Source of the DNA: Lasioglossum baleicum | Taxonomy: Eukaryota; Arthropoda; Insecta; Hymenoptera; Halictidae | Assembly (NCBI RefSeq): GCF_051020765.1 | Contig: NC_134935.1 | Span: forward strand, 18,749,742-18,813,741 | Direction: 5' to 3' | Length of the DNA: 64,000 nt | Part shown: positions 1-12,200 of the stretch, piece by piece | How positions within the stretch are numbered: the first letter of the stretch is position 1 | Layout: each line of letters opens with the position of its first letter | Program-made: the position numbers and the translations under genes | The notes under the pieces: generated by a model | What the model was told of the DNA's origin: nothing | Database searches by the model: none | Seen by the model: only the letters and a program-made list of their open reading frames with translations

Positions 1-3000
1 GGAAGAAGAGGAGGCAGAGTCGGACCGACAATAATAATGAAACGCATGACCCGGCCCAGCCAGCCGGTAGACCTGTCTTTCGAGTTCGACTGCGGCAGGT
101 CCACGCACACTCTTCCGATACGACCGATTTCCGGTTTGAGGGACGCCGATTCCGGTTCCGAACCGGGTCCTGCACGGTACCGCAAGCTCGAGAGGCCCCC
201 GGGCCCCCGTGAACAAGCCCGCACACACCTTGACCCCTCCGATGGAGAACCTTCGACCTCCGACTGCGGGGATTACCGTACGGAGAGGCGATGGAGTTTT
301 CAGCACGTGGGTCGTTTGTATTATGCACGATCGTTAATACGATCGATCAAGTCCCGCCGCGCCGGAAAGCTTTTTTCGGAAGCTTGCGAGAACTCTCTGA
401 ATTGCAGATCGTCTTTATCTCTTTGGAAGAACCGTGGACGTTGCAGATGTTATTTCTATTGGGTTGACAAGAAACTAATTTCGGTATTTTAAGGTGAAAT
501 AAAACCTGATCTTTTTATTCAAGCAATAAACTTTAACGATTAAGATATTTACCTTTCCGTTCGATGAATCCGCGGTCTAGCGATGACTTCGAAATTGTAA
601 GCGTTGATAAGTAACACTTTCGATGAGTACCTTTATCGACATGGACTATAAAAGAAAGTCGGTACACTGTAACCGCGAGGGATAAGGAACGGTTTTAAAT
701 TTCCTGGGCGCTGACTACAGGTACTTTTTAATGAAGATCCTCGTTGAAATGTGTAAGGGCTGGTTTCGTGTTACTCGACTAGGATCATTCGCCTTGCATC
801 GCGTACTTTCACCGGTACCTTAATCGGACACTTTTCATTAAAACATCCTATTAACCTCATTAAATTATGCCTTATAATGCTATTCATCGATACACTTGCT
901 ATGTATCGATATTCGAACCTTGGAAGAAATTTGAGATTTGATGAAAAAACTATTTTGTGGTGTCTGTGTGTGAATACAATATTCGACATCCTCCACAAGC
1001 CAGATGGAGCATCTCGGACGATAAATATTATTTTCCTGGCTTAAGCGCTATCATATTCGCCTGCGTACAAATTCTCAGATTTTCATGTCGACCTAAAAAA
1101 TGTTTGATCCGGAGAGGGTTAAGGAATTCACGTTTCGAATAAATCACGGAGAGTTAGACGCGCCTCCGACAATACATATTTCACTCGATATTTCCGCAAG
1201 CGAAGCGTGCAAAAAGGCCAGCATCTAACTCGACGTCAGATTATGTACTCTTATGAAATCCGCCGATGTTTAGCTTACGAGCGTCCTTCCCTGCGTTTCC
1301 TAGAATTCTACGGTAAATAGTGGAACCCTATTTCCCTCGCAGGACACGCGCGAATCCGTGAGCCGGCGATGACCCTACGCGTCGTGACCCGGCGACCTCG
1401 AAGCTCGGGAGGTACGTCTGTCTTGTCGTCGATAGGCCGCACCGTAAGCGCGCGTAATTGCCTGTTTTGCGCGTGCAAGAGCGGTACGCGTGTTGCATGG
1501 CTGCGGCAAAAACGGCCGTGTAACGTTACGCGGAATAATTTGCTCGTTTGCACGGGGAATTGCTCGCGAATTCTGGAATTCCGCCGCGGGCGTCGCGCGT
1601 CGCGTCGCCGAGATCGACCAGATACCCGCTGATTGATCGCTCCACCCGTCGAGCCTTTAAAATTCCTCAATCCCCATTCTCGAGCCCCAATTTCCCATTT
1701 TCTTCAAAATTTTCTGGAAGCTTAACATTTCTGTTTTTCAGTTTTACCTTCGGAAAGCCGGAAAGCCGTTTTATTGGTTTTAGGTAATACATAGAGTGGA
1801 ACTCTCCATCCAATATGTATGAACATATCGGGAGGCAAGTTGGTGTTCACATAATGTAAAAGAGTCTGCCACTACTAACTATGATTTTTCTCCTAAAATT
1901 TAGTTCGTATAAATGCAGTTCCGTCCGATTTCAAGTCTGCTTTTCAATCGAACGTATGTAGGCACCTTGACAAAGATAACTGAATTCGAATGAGTACGCT
2001 AAAATGCGTCTCGCTGAAACTTCGAAATGGTCGATCGTCCATCAGGCGTCTAACAAGCTTCGGCGATCGAGCACAGGGACGTTATTATCGGATTGAACTT
2101 AGCTCGAGATTAATCTGGTCCTAAAGCCAACGATTTTTCCTCAGCTTCCAGGAATTTATGTCGTCATATACAATATGTATACAGCGTCATAGGTTCACGG
2201 CTCGCAGCCCAACTTCCGCGAACGACCCGCGCCGCCATTAAGCAACTCCGCGTTTAATTTGTGATACACCTTACATAATTGTTGGAGACGGTCGCGACGC
2301 GATAAACAGGAAAGCCAGCGCGCCATTATTGTTTTGTCGGGTTGCGCTTGAAAATATTGGCCGTTAGTGGAATTCCTAACAGGAGTCGTCGCGTTTCAAT
2401 GCAATTATTAGTTCCATTATAACGGGCCGTCGTTCGCGACGCGGTAACGGCCACACCGCGTCAGTCCTTGATTCCAGCCGTTCCGAGTTTACGACAACAA
2501 CTGTTTTATAAATTATTGAAATGGAAAGGAGGAAATTGACAGTCCCGCGACGCTTAGGCACCTACCTCTCTCTCTCCGCTTGGGAAACGTTGGTTGATCG
2601 TCGGCTCTCGGTGAACGATATCGAGGCCTCCATCATTTTCCTCTTTCTATTCAGAAACGATGAGTTTCTCAGAATTTCCAGTCGATCGTGAACGATCCGT
2701 TGGATCTAATGATCGATCAAGTTGAGCCGGAGGCCATCGGGACGCCGCGCCGCGCCGCGTCGAGAGGAATCTCGACGCTCTCTCGTCGAATTTCTCGCCG
2801 CGCTGCGCGCCGCGAAGAAAGAACTTTCATTCAGAAATTATACTTGGTCAGTTCGCGCGTGTCTGCTACGATTCGACGAAAATTACAGACAGCGCTTCGA
2901 GTCGAGGGTAATTGATTTTAACGGCGACTTATTGGAGTTTCCAATGTTTCGCGTTTCATTGCGCTTCACTGGTTCGAAGTCTCTATTTCATATTAATATA

Positions 3001-6000
3001 ATTTGCTCGGTAGGTACGCGAAGAGAGGTTTCTCGCCGGTATCTCTCTGGAACTTCGCTCATCGAGGCTGAAGACGTTCCCTGTAATTTAATCCCATGCC
3101 TACCTCGGCGGCGGTTGGAGGATACATTTACACGAGATTACTTTTCATCTAAAGTACGCTTTGGACTTCGCCACACGGTTGTTACATTAATCATGATAAG
3201 ACGACGTTTCCTATTAATCGGTGGAAAATTCTCCGCTTTCTACGATTCCCTCTTCTCCGATTCAAACCGCTTAATACTCGAGCAATTTCATTTACGCGGG
3301 ATGTCCCAGAAAGAAAGGGGTGATCCTCCTTTTCTTTCTTTGCCGATTCGCGGCGAAAGGTTTTGCTGTCGAGTTATCAACAATGTTTCTAAAATCGGAC
3401 ATTTCATGCACGACAACCTTAATAGTTCCTCAAATTACGATCGGTTCGACTCGTATTACAAATATTGTTCGATCAAACTCTACCGATACATCGCCGCAAT
3501 CACCGTGCACTCGAATGAGACGCGATCGCTCAGCCGGCACAGCGAGCCCAACTCGCAAACAAAATTATTCACGGGCCTGAATAAGTCAGCGTCCGTGTCA
3601 GAATCCTTCGATCGCGAGTCTATCGGACGGATTAACCCGTCAACCAGGCCAACGGCATCTTGTCTTCCGCCGTTCTGGCCGATCGAAAAATATTCGCACC
3701 GAGATCCTGCCCCTAGGGTCTGCGATCACGATCTCCATGAATCTTCGGTGCTACATCACGGATTAGCATCGCATTACCACCGCGGAACGAGAATACGCGC
3801 GGCACTGGGATCCATTTCACGTAAGCCGAATTCATGAGGCCATGGCCTCCGGTTATGACAGTCGCAGCTTTCCATCACGGAAAGGACAACGTCGAAGAGG
3901 CCCGGGGTTCGGCGGTCGTTTTTCCTATCCGCGGACCACTTCAGGCACAAGTGTGCCGAGGGCGACGACGCCCCGCGCGCTCTCTCTCTCTCTCTCTCTC
4001 TTTCCTCTCTCCCTCACCATTACCCCCTCTCTTTCTTATTCTTCGTGTTTCACTCGTGTCACCCTTTTTCCCCCGTCGAATCTCTGGCCTCGAGACGATG
4101 CCGGACGAACACGGAGAGAACGAACGGGTCGGGGAGCGCGATGGAAAAGGAGGGGGAGAGGAGAGAGGGTTAGAGACGAGAGAGATCAGGTATCATGTGG
4201 AAAAAAGAGCCATTGTACGGGAGCATCTGACCGTAGGGTAGGTACCACAGTGGCGATGTTCAGCGGGCAGAAAGAGGACGAAAGAGACACGAGGACTCTA
4301 GTGTTGTTGGTGTGCTCGGAGAGAGAAAGAGAAAGAGAGAGAGAGAGAGAGAGACCGGTGAACCTGAGGTTGCCACGACACACAAGGACGAGACCAGGGA
4401 TGGTGGAATGGAACGAAAAGGGAAGGAAAAAAGAATGCGCGAGAAGGAGAAAAAGAGAGACAGGGAGTACGTGCACCGAGAGCGTTGGCAGTTTATAAGG
4501 GTCCCCCGTATTGTGGATACGTATTATCATGCTAAATATAACATGTTAACTACTTCGCATAATGCCGGCCCGCGATCCTCTCGATTCTACCCCGTACGAC
4601 CGTTCGGCGAATCGCGTTTCCGCGCCCAGAACATTTTATTGCCGACGTATTCGGCAGATGCGGCACCGATATCTGCGTTCCCAGAGCACCGGGGACTCGA
4701 TAGAAAATACGATTGTTGCAGCCTGTTACCAACTAACTTTTAACGGACCTCCTCGCCACGTCGTCGCGTCGTCGTCGACGCTGTAAAACGATCCCGCGCT
4801 GCGTTGTAGAATGATCGATCGCGTATTCGTGGATTTTATTATACACGGGCACTTTGTACGATTTGGGCTTCTACGAGAGACTGCTGTGTGCTTCTCGTTC
4901 ATGAAAATTAATGCTTCTTTCGCGAATTGAAACACTTCTTTCAAAGATTACATGAAATAATACGTGTCCTTTTGCGGAATAATATATCATACTATGCGTT
5001 AGAATTATAAATAACGACACGCACAAAATTCTTCTTCGAGAAGCAGTAATACACAAAATCAAGATCGTCACACGTGTGTGACATACAAAACATAATAAAT
5101 ATGTTTCCGTTGAAAGATATTGAACAAACTTCTCTTCATTCGAGCACGTATCGTGGAAAGAATTGCACATCTAGATATAAATTCGATGTTGTTGATTTCA
5201 TAAAGTGAAACGTACCAATCACATTTCTCATGCTCGATAGCTTCAGTGTCGATTTGTAAATGAGTTGAAGAATCGATGGAATCCAGTGTTTAGAGCGTAC
5301 CAGAATTTTCCGATTGTAAACGACAAAAAGTACATCCTGAAATATTTATCCATTCTTCGTTTTCATTTAATTTTCTCGATGTTATAAAATGTGCATTTCC
5401 AAGAATAGTGTGTTCACTGTAGAGGACATAAACGTCTATTGTACTTCGATACTACGGTTAAAGGAAAATTAAACGGTAACAATATAAAGTCGACCTGGTA
5501 AAAAATAGATAAGCATCTACAATCTACATATGTATTCGATAAAATTGAAGGATATTTTTCAAGCACGGTATACGATTCCGAGAGAAGTGTAAGATCAGCG
5601 ATGGTGAGATAACATCTACGCAAATGAACAGTAACGGAAAGGCGAGTTCTCGTCTCTTTACGGTTAATTGGAAATATTGTTTCGGAGTAGCATAAAATCT
5701 ATCCCGATCAGGATAATAATAGGCTTTCGTGTGTCGGATGATTGGATTGTCCGTTCGAATCGATTGCGATTCGCATAGCCGGCTGATTCCTGCGGCCCGT
5801 GGGAAGTTATAATGTTAATACGGTATTAACTAACGAGCCGAGCGATTTATGGCAGGGATCGGGCGTTTATGACGAAGCGATGGCATCTCGATCGACACCG
5901 CGATTTCTGCGGCACATTTGTCATCTCGGACTACCATCGCGGCGGCAGCGATTATCATCTGCAGCCCCGGCGCGGCGCGACGCGGCGTAATGACGTTCGA

Positions 6001-6740
6001 GAAAAGTATAATTAATTCATAGATTTTCAAGGTCCGTCACGGCGAATAAATACGTAATGTGTCTCTCTCGTCGATAGCGTTATGGCTTGGCGTACGCGCG
6101 CGAGTGCGTCCCGCGTTTCGCAAGAGCTGCTTTTCTCGGTAAAAATCAAGATAAAGACACCCGCGGAGAAATATCAATGGTCTCCAATCATTACTAAATA
6201 TAAACGATAAGCGCATGCCTCCTGGTCGTTAATTAATTACGCGACGATTCGCTTCGCGGCTGCGGACAACATAATTAATAAGCCGCCGCGTTGCGTCGGT
6301 GGACAAACCTTCGGGTAACGTGTACCGCCGCCGCGTGCCGCGCACTTGGGAAACCATCTAATCGCTCGAAACTGCCACCAGTTCCGGCTTAATCGTTAAC
6401 CTTCTATACGTAATTTTCAGGTCACGTGCTGATACGACTATATTTTTTAGTCTAATTGTATTCTTGTTGCATCTCTTTTTTAACCGAGGAGCATCGATCA
6501 GTTGCGTATGCATCGCTATTGTAAATACTTATTTCATACAGTAGAGTTTGGTTACACTGCGAATTCATTGTCAATTTATATTATACTAGACTATCAAGGC
6601 GTTCACGGTTCTGGACTAACTAACTATGTAATTTGTTAGACAAGACCCGAGACACTCAAATTGAAATGTTCCATTGGTCCATCAAGTTGAAATCGATTAT
6701 TACGAAGAACGTAATTGTATTTACATTTCAGTGGCTGGAC
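1..6740. other. Non-coding flank upstream of grh
   Basis: About 6.7 kb with no recognisable protein. Open frames here have poor composition and no family resemblance; the longest is a chance-looking frame at 2944-3837. The stretch holds a (CT)n run at 3980-4001, a (GA)-rich run at 4318-4354, and short CGGCG-type runs near 2747 and 5968. Distal grh regulatory DNA or non-coding first exons could lie here, but no splice signal lets me place them. Confidence 0.5.
3980..4354. repeat. Two (CT)n/(GA)n microsatellites
   Basis: A (CT)n tract occupies about 3980-4001 and a (GA)-rich tract about 4318-4354. Between them is a low-complexity purine-rich segment. Spurious open frames across this segment come from the repeat. 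Confidence 0.8.
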
Positions 6741-6871
6741 GTACTGTCCAGAGCACGAGAGAAAACTAGCGGGAAGGGAACGGGGCAAGAGGAACGCAAA
6801 GGCAATCCGAATGGTCAGGCTTCTTTCCCCGTTCCCTCCCCGCTAGTTTTCTCTCGTGCTCTGGACTGTAC
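6741..6871. repeat. Near-perfect inverted repeat, 45-bp arms
   Basis: The left arm 6741-6785 and right arm 6827-6871 are reverse complements with two mismatches, around a 41-bp loop. The outer ends read GTAC on both sides. The arms contain CGAGAGAAAACTAGCGGG. It could be a young MITE, an inverted duplication or a transcribed hairpin. It lies about 490 bp upstream of the grh start codon. Confidence 0.85.
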
Positions 6872-7358
6872 ATAGTTTCGTTTCGCTAAATTCGGTCCGG
6901 AAGATGTTACAGTTCGACAGATGAAATTGCAATAGAAGTTAAAACCCCTCGCATCCCATGGTGATTCAATTAGTAAACTGAGAGAGGCCGCGTGCAAAGT
7001 TCCGGGCGATTCTGCCTGCGAGTAAGATCCTTTAAGAAAACCGACGACGCGACACTCGGAATACCTCACACAAGATAGAATAACCTAATGTTTCCTGCAT
7101 TGAGTATGTGAGAATGTGCCCGGGGGGGGGGGCGGTTCCTGCCAATAATCCCGGATCCCTCGCACCTTTGATCCCCGGGGTGGCTGAAAAGCGATCGGTG
7201 GCAACGCGACTCGTCGCGAATTCGACACGCGTACTTAGCATAGTCGATCGATTCCGGGTAGTTCGGGGAAGTCGAGGCGAAGAAAAAGAAAAAGAGGGGT
7301 CTGGTCTCTTGGTCTGTCGGCTAAAGCTCGATTCTTCACGGACTGTTGAAGGGGTGTG

Positions 7359-7712
7359 ATGGGCCCGAAGCTGCTGGTGCAGGAGGCGCCTGGCTCCGGT
7401 TCCGGTTCGGCGAATCGCATGGAAGGCGGCGAAGGCGCCGGAGGAGGGGAGCTACACCACTTCCTCCATCAGTACAACCAACAGTCCCACAGTCCCGGGC
7501 AGAGCCTGCAAGGCGGCCTTCCGCTTCCGCTTAGCCCGCAGTCCCTCAGACACGACGGATCCTCGAGCGCGGGCATCACCGGCGTCAAAAGGGAGCCCGA
7601 GGACCTCAGCTCCTCCAGAGGGGCGCAGCAGTCCAGCAAGAGGCACAAACAGGCCCAACCGGACAGTCCCACGCCACCAGGGATGTACCATCATCATCAG
7701 CATCAACTGCAG
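7359..7712 (+). CDS. grh: grh coding exon 1
   Basis: Encodes residues 1-118, rich in Gly, Ser, Gln and His. It carries KREPEDL, a motif also found in the activation region of Drosophila Grh. An in-frame stop sits 10 bases upstream of the ATG. The donor is CAG/GTCAGT, phase 0. Confidence 0.9.
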
Positions 7713-9252
7713 GTCAGTCCACGAGGTGTGATCGATAGACTGTGTGGATGTTATGCATTTATCATCAGAGCGAATCGATCAAATTTGAAACAGTGTGCCA
7801 AGATTATGTAACACGTTCGCAACCGATATGCGGTAGCGAGATCTTTTACACAGTTACAGAGTATTCTATTAATACTTTGCACTCTCGGAGCAGCTACTTT
7901 AACTCGAAATTTATATATATCAATTTTTTTCTTTCTATCACAATATAAAATTGATATAATACCTCATGCAATACTGAAATGTTTAGCAATTGATTAGACA
8001 TACTAACATATTTAATAATCTAAACAATATTTTGGATAATGGTGTGTCTGTCAATCTTAGTAGCGACTCTGAATGCAATGTACTCTACATATAAAATATG
8101 AAACAAGATACATATTGTCGCAGAAAAGTTACAAGTACATACTTCGGATATCACACTATACGTTATAATATCAAATAACGATACGAACAATTTGATTTTC
8201 TTCGTGTCATAGAATTCGCGACGCTGGTCACGAACGTGTTAAGAGCATTTAAGAATGTGCATACATTATTTTCAATGCACTGAAATTATTCAAGAATTAA
8301 GTTTTTATCTGGCTCCTGTTTGTTGCAATCAACGAAGAGAATATTTGCATAAAGATCCGCAGTCTCTCTAGCGATCGAAACGATACCGAACTCTGTTAGT
8401 TTCCTTGCGACGCGACGCGACGCGCGACGGTGTCAGATCACGTTCGATGGCTTCTCTGCATCCTCGTGTATCGATCTGCGGATATTTGAACGCGTGCCAC
8501 GCACGAGTAAAAGAATGATCCCGAGACTCTGCGATTCGATAATGTATACCTGAAAATGGAAGAAAACAAATGATGCGTGACATATCGGTCACGCGAACGC
8601 GGCTCTACTAAATTATTTCTAACACATAAGTATATCGAGGCACAAATTTGACAAAGTGGTGCGCGAGGGCACAGAGAAACGATCAGCAAACCCATCAAAT
8701 TTATCTTATACCACCGCGGGGAAACTGACAGAGACCGGACACCGGTTTCTTAATTTGCTCTCGTGTTCCTCCGCTCTTCTTTTTCACAATGAACATTTCA
8801 CCCTTCGCTGCCCCATCGTGGACAATAGTGGGCGTGTTGATCGCTGATCCACTGTACTCGGCGATTATTCGACGGTGAATACGCCGCGCGAGCTATCATT
8901 GTGCCTTGAGACGGTAGTCGCTGATATTTAAACCTGCGCTACGGTTCTAATTTTTTTTGAGTGGAATGATATCGTGGTCAATTATTCTAACTAGCCATAA
9001 CGGTAGATTGCTATGGAAATATCGTATACTTCAATTTTGTACTTTACAACGGTGTAATTCATAAAAATATTCCTCACCTATCTATCGCGAGTTCTGTTAC
9101 TTTGTATCTATTCCGCTCAAATGCATTATTAATTAAAAACTCTTTACCCAGCTGTGAATATAAATGCATTTTTTACCTCGCTAATAATCGCTATGCCATG
9201 TCAATTTTAATAACAGCCTCCTGTCGCACTACTTCGTACGTTTCAATAACGT

Positions 9253-9291
<39 letters not shown>

Positions 9292-12200
9292 AACCTACCG
9301 AAGAATCCGCTTAACTTTCCGCATCTAATAAGATACAATCAGTGTGACGCACGCGCGTGTATCTAGAGTCGTATGCAAGCCTGCGATCGCAGAAAAAAAA
9401 ACCGCACGACACGGCTCGTCGAGAAATCATAGAGAGCCAAACTTCGCCGCAGCGGGATATTCCATAAGCTCCGAGAACAGTGAAGCCTTTAAATCACATT
9501 TGAAAAAGTCGAAAGTCGATAATCGATTGCTCGCGTCGCTGCTCAACGCGGTACAGCAGCGATAGCAACGGCAACGACAAGAGCCACTTCAATACGGAAA
9601 CACACGAATTCACGCCACGCATACTTGCAAGCTAGTAAACGCGTACAAAAAGTTGTATAAAACGCATGTATAATATCTATTAATTGTTTCCGCTAATAAT
9701 ATCTATTAATTGTTTAAATTGTTTCCGCTACTATTGAAAGTTAGAAAAAATGATTAGATATTGTAGAATGTACATGGGGTTTTAAGGCGCGCGTCTGATG
9801 GATTTTCGCCTTCAAGGTCGCTGCAAGGTTGTGGTGTGAAGGTCGTTGCGAACTCATCTTGACGCCGCCAAAAAAGTAACGAGCATATGATCGCGGTATT
9901 CGTGTAGAATTTAGTTATTTAACAATATTCAACGCACACATCGCGAAAGAAACTTTTCGGAAACCGTAGTATAGTAGCTTGATGTATGTGGCATGCGAAT
10001 CGCAATTCGCGTGTCTGCGTGTGGGCTCTAAGTAGAGGTGTGCGAGAACCTAAAAATTTCGTGAACCCAATCCGCGGGTCAGGTGGGGATCCAGAAAGTT
10101 TGCAATGTTCAGGCACCCGAAAAGTTATAGTGCTTCGATCAATGCGTCAATCAAAGTTGACTCCGGTCGACAGCAGCTTCGGATTCTCGAATATTGCAAA
10201 CTTTTGTCGGGGAATATCCTACATTTCACCTAACCCGACTCGAGATTTTCATGTCCTGGCACACCTCTGGCTTCGACGACGGGGTGGAGGGGGTGGGTGG
10301 GGGGGGGGGGGACGCAATGGTCGAGGACCTCCCGCTGTTCGTCGAGCACAGCGGATGAAACGCTTAGGGGGATCGATCAATCCCGGTTCGCAATCGCGAC
10401 GAGCGCATCGAAGTAATCGATCAACAATTACAGGTGCAACAGTACGGAAGCCCCTACGACCCCTACAGCTCGTGCAGCCCCCGGCTGCAGTCCACGGCGT
10501 ACACGTCGACGTCGGCGACCGGCGCGGCAAACACTGGCAACCCGACCGGTCTTCACCAAGAGGCGACCGCTGTCTACGTCACCGGAGACGCCCTGCCGCC
10601 GCTCGCATCCTCCAGCTCGTCCTCGTTGTCGACCACGACCGCTTCGTACACGAGGTACGAGGTTGTGCCAAGCTCTTATGCGACGACACACGCGATACGC
10701 TCGTCCTCGAGCAGCAGCAAAGTCCTGACCGTTGATCTTCCCAGCCCCGACTCCGGCATCGGCGCCGACGCGGTCACACCCAGGCAAGATCATCATCCAC
10801 CCACGGCGCTGCATCAGGTTAGTGAGAGACAATGATCCCACCTTCGCTTCGTTCCGCGTACCGCAAACTAAATTGTCCGCCGGGCAAAAACTGCCTCGAA
10901 ATCCTCGTCCCCCAAAACAGGGCTTGGTAACTCTGTTGTCGATTTCTGTTCTTCAAACCCGCAAAGGGTTAATAGTATGTCGTTAATAGGTCGTAAATAA
11001 TGTAACAGCGTTTCTGAATTTTACTAGTGTTTTCACCGTGTCGAATTGCACCTACTCATTTTTGTTGCAAATGCATAAATTCCACCGTCTAGTTGCGATT
11101 AACGAGTCCCGATATAATAATGTATAAAGTAGTAGGTACATATTTTCGATTGAGAGATATGGATCGATCGTCGTGTCGTCTCGAGGGCCCCCGTTTAAGT
11201 GGCACTCGTGCAGAACCATCCTCGATATTTGCCGGCGCACTTTCGCCGTTGAAAATGGGCCCGCTCGCTCCCCTCGCGATCACTTTCCATCGCGTTGATT
11301 TCGTGCCCAGACACCGTAAAGATGTTTTGATCGCTCCTAACAAATTAATCGGACAACACCTACCGTTAACCGTTATCGCAGCCCCCCATCTCGCTAGATA
11401 TAACTTCTTCCACGTGTAATAATTTTCTGCGCGCTCTCTTGGAACAGAACTTAACACGGGCCCGGTATACGGACACGAGCGTTTTACATAATCAGCAACG
11501 CATATCTCGCCGGGATACTGACACATTTATTTATACCCCACGGGAATCGTATATGTAATACGGGGCCACTTCTTTTGCACGGTGGTGTCGCGAACGCGTT
11601 ACGCCTGCGCTCCAAGACGGATCTGTGGGTGGAAAGGAAAGTTTCTGTCGAAAAGCTGCCCTTCGTTGCTTGCGACAGTCGATCACTATACCCGAAACGT
11701 TGTCACCAACACATTCTCTCGTACTCGGAGAACCGTAAGTTCTTCGATCATCACTTTTGATAACTTCGCTCGATTTTCAAGTTGGAACAGTGATCGATGC
11801 GTTTAGTTCGCCTCTGCGTGCTAGAGAAACGTCATATGTACACTCTAATTCAGTGTTTCCCAACCTTTCTTGTGCCATGCCCCACCTAAGCCTTTCTAAA
11901 ATTCTTATACCACTTATGTAACATATATACATAATTTTTAATATTAAAAAATTGAATTGTTCACCGAAGAAACTCAAAATTTTAGGAAGAAATCGCTAGG
12001 AGAAATTGTTGAATTCGTGTCCCCTGTGGGGCGTGGGCCCCGGGCCCCACATTGGGAAACACTGCTCTAACTCCCAATTCAACTGCTACAGGGCAGTTCT
12101 GTCAATTTTCTTTTTGAGCTAGTTCACATTCGTTGTGGCAATTGGAACACAGTGTCACTTCAGAGTTGATGGAAGTATCCTAAATATCTATCATTTTATG

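Noticed and set aside
37..492. 151-codon frame at the left edge
   Set aside because: No family similarity, no splice context and Arg/Ser-rich random composition. It could be an edge of an unseen gene but cannot be supported.
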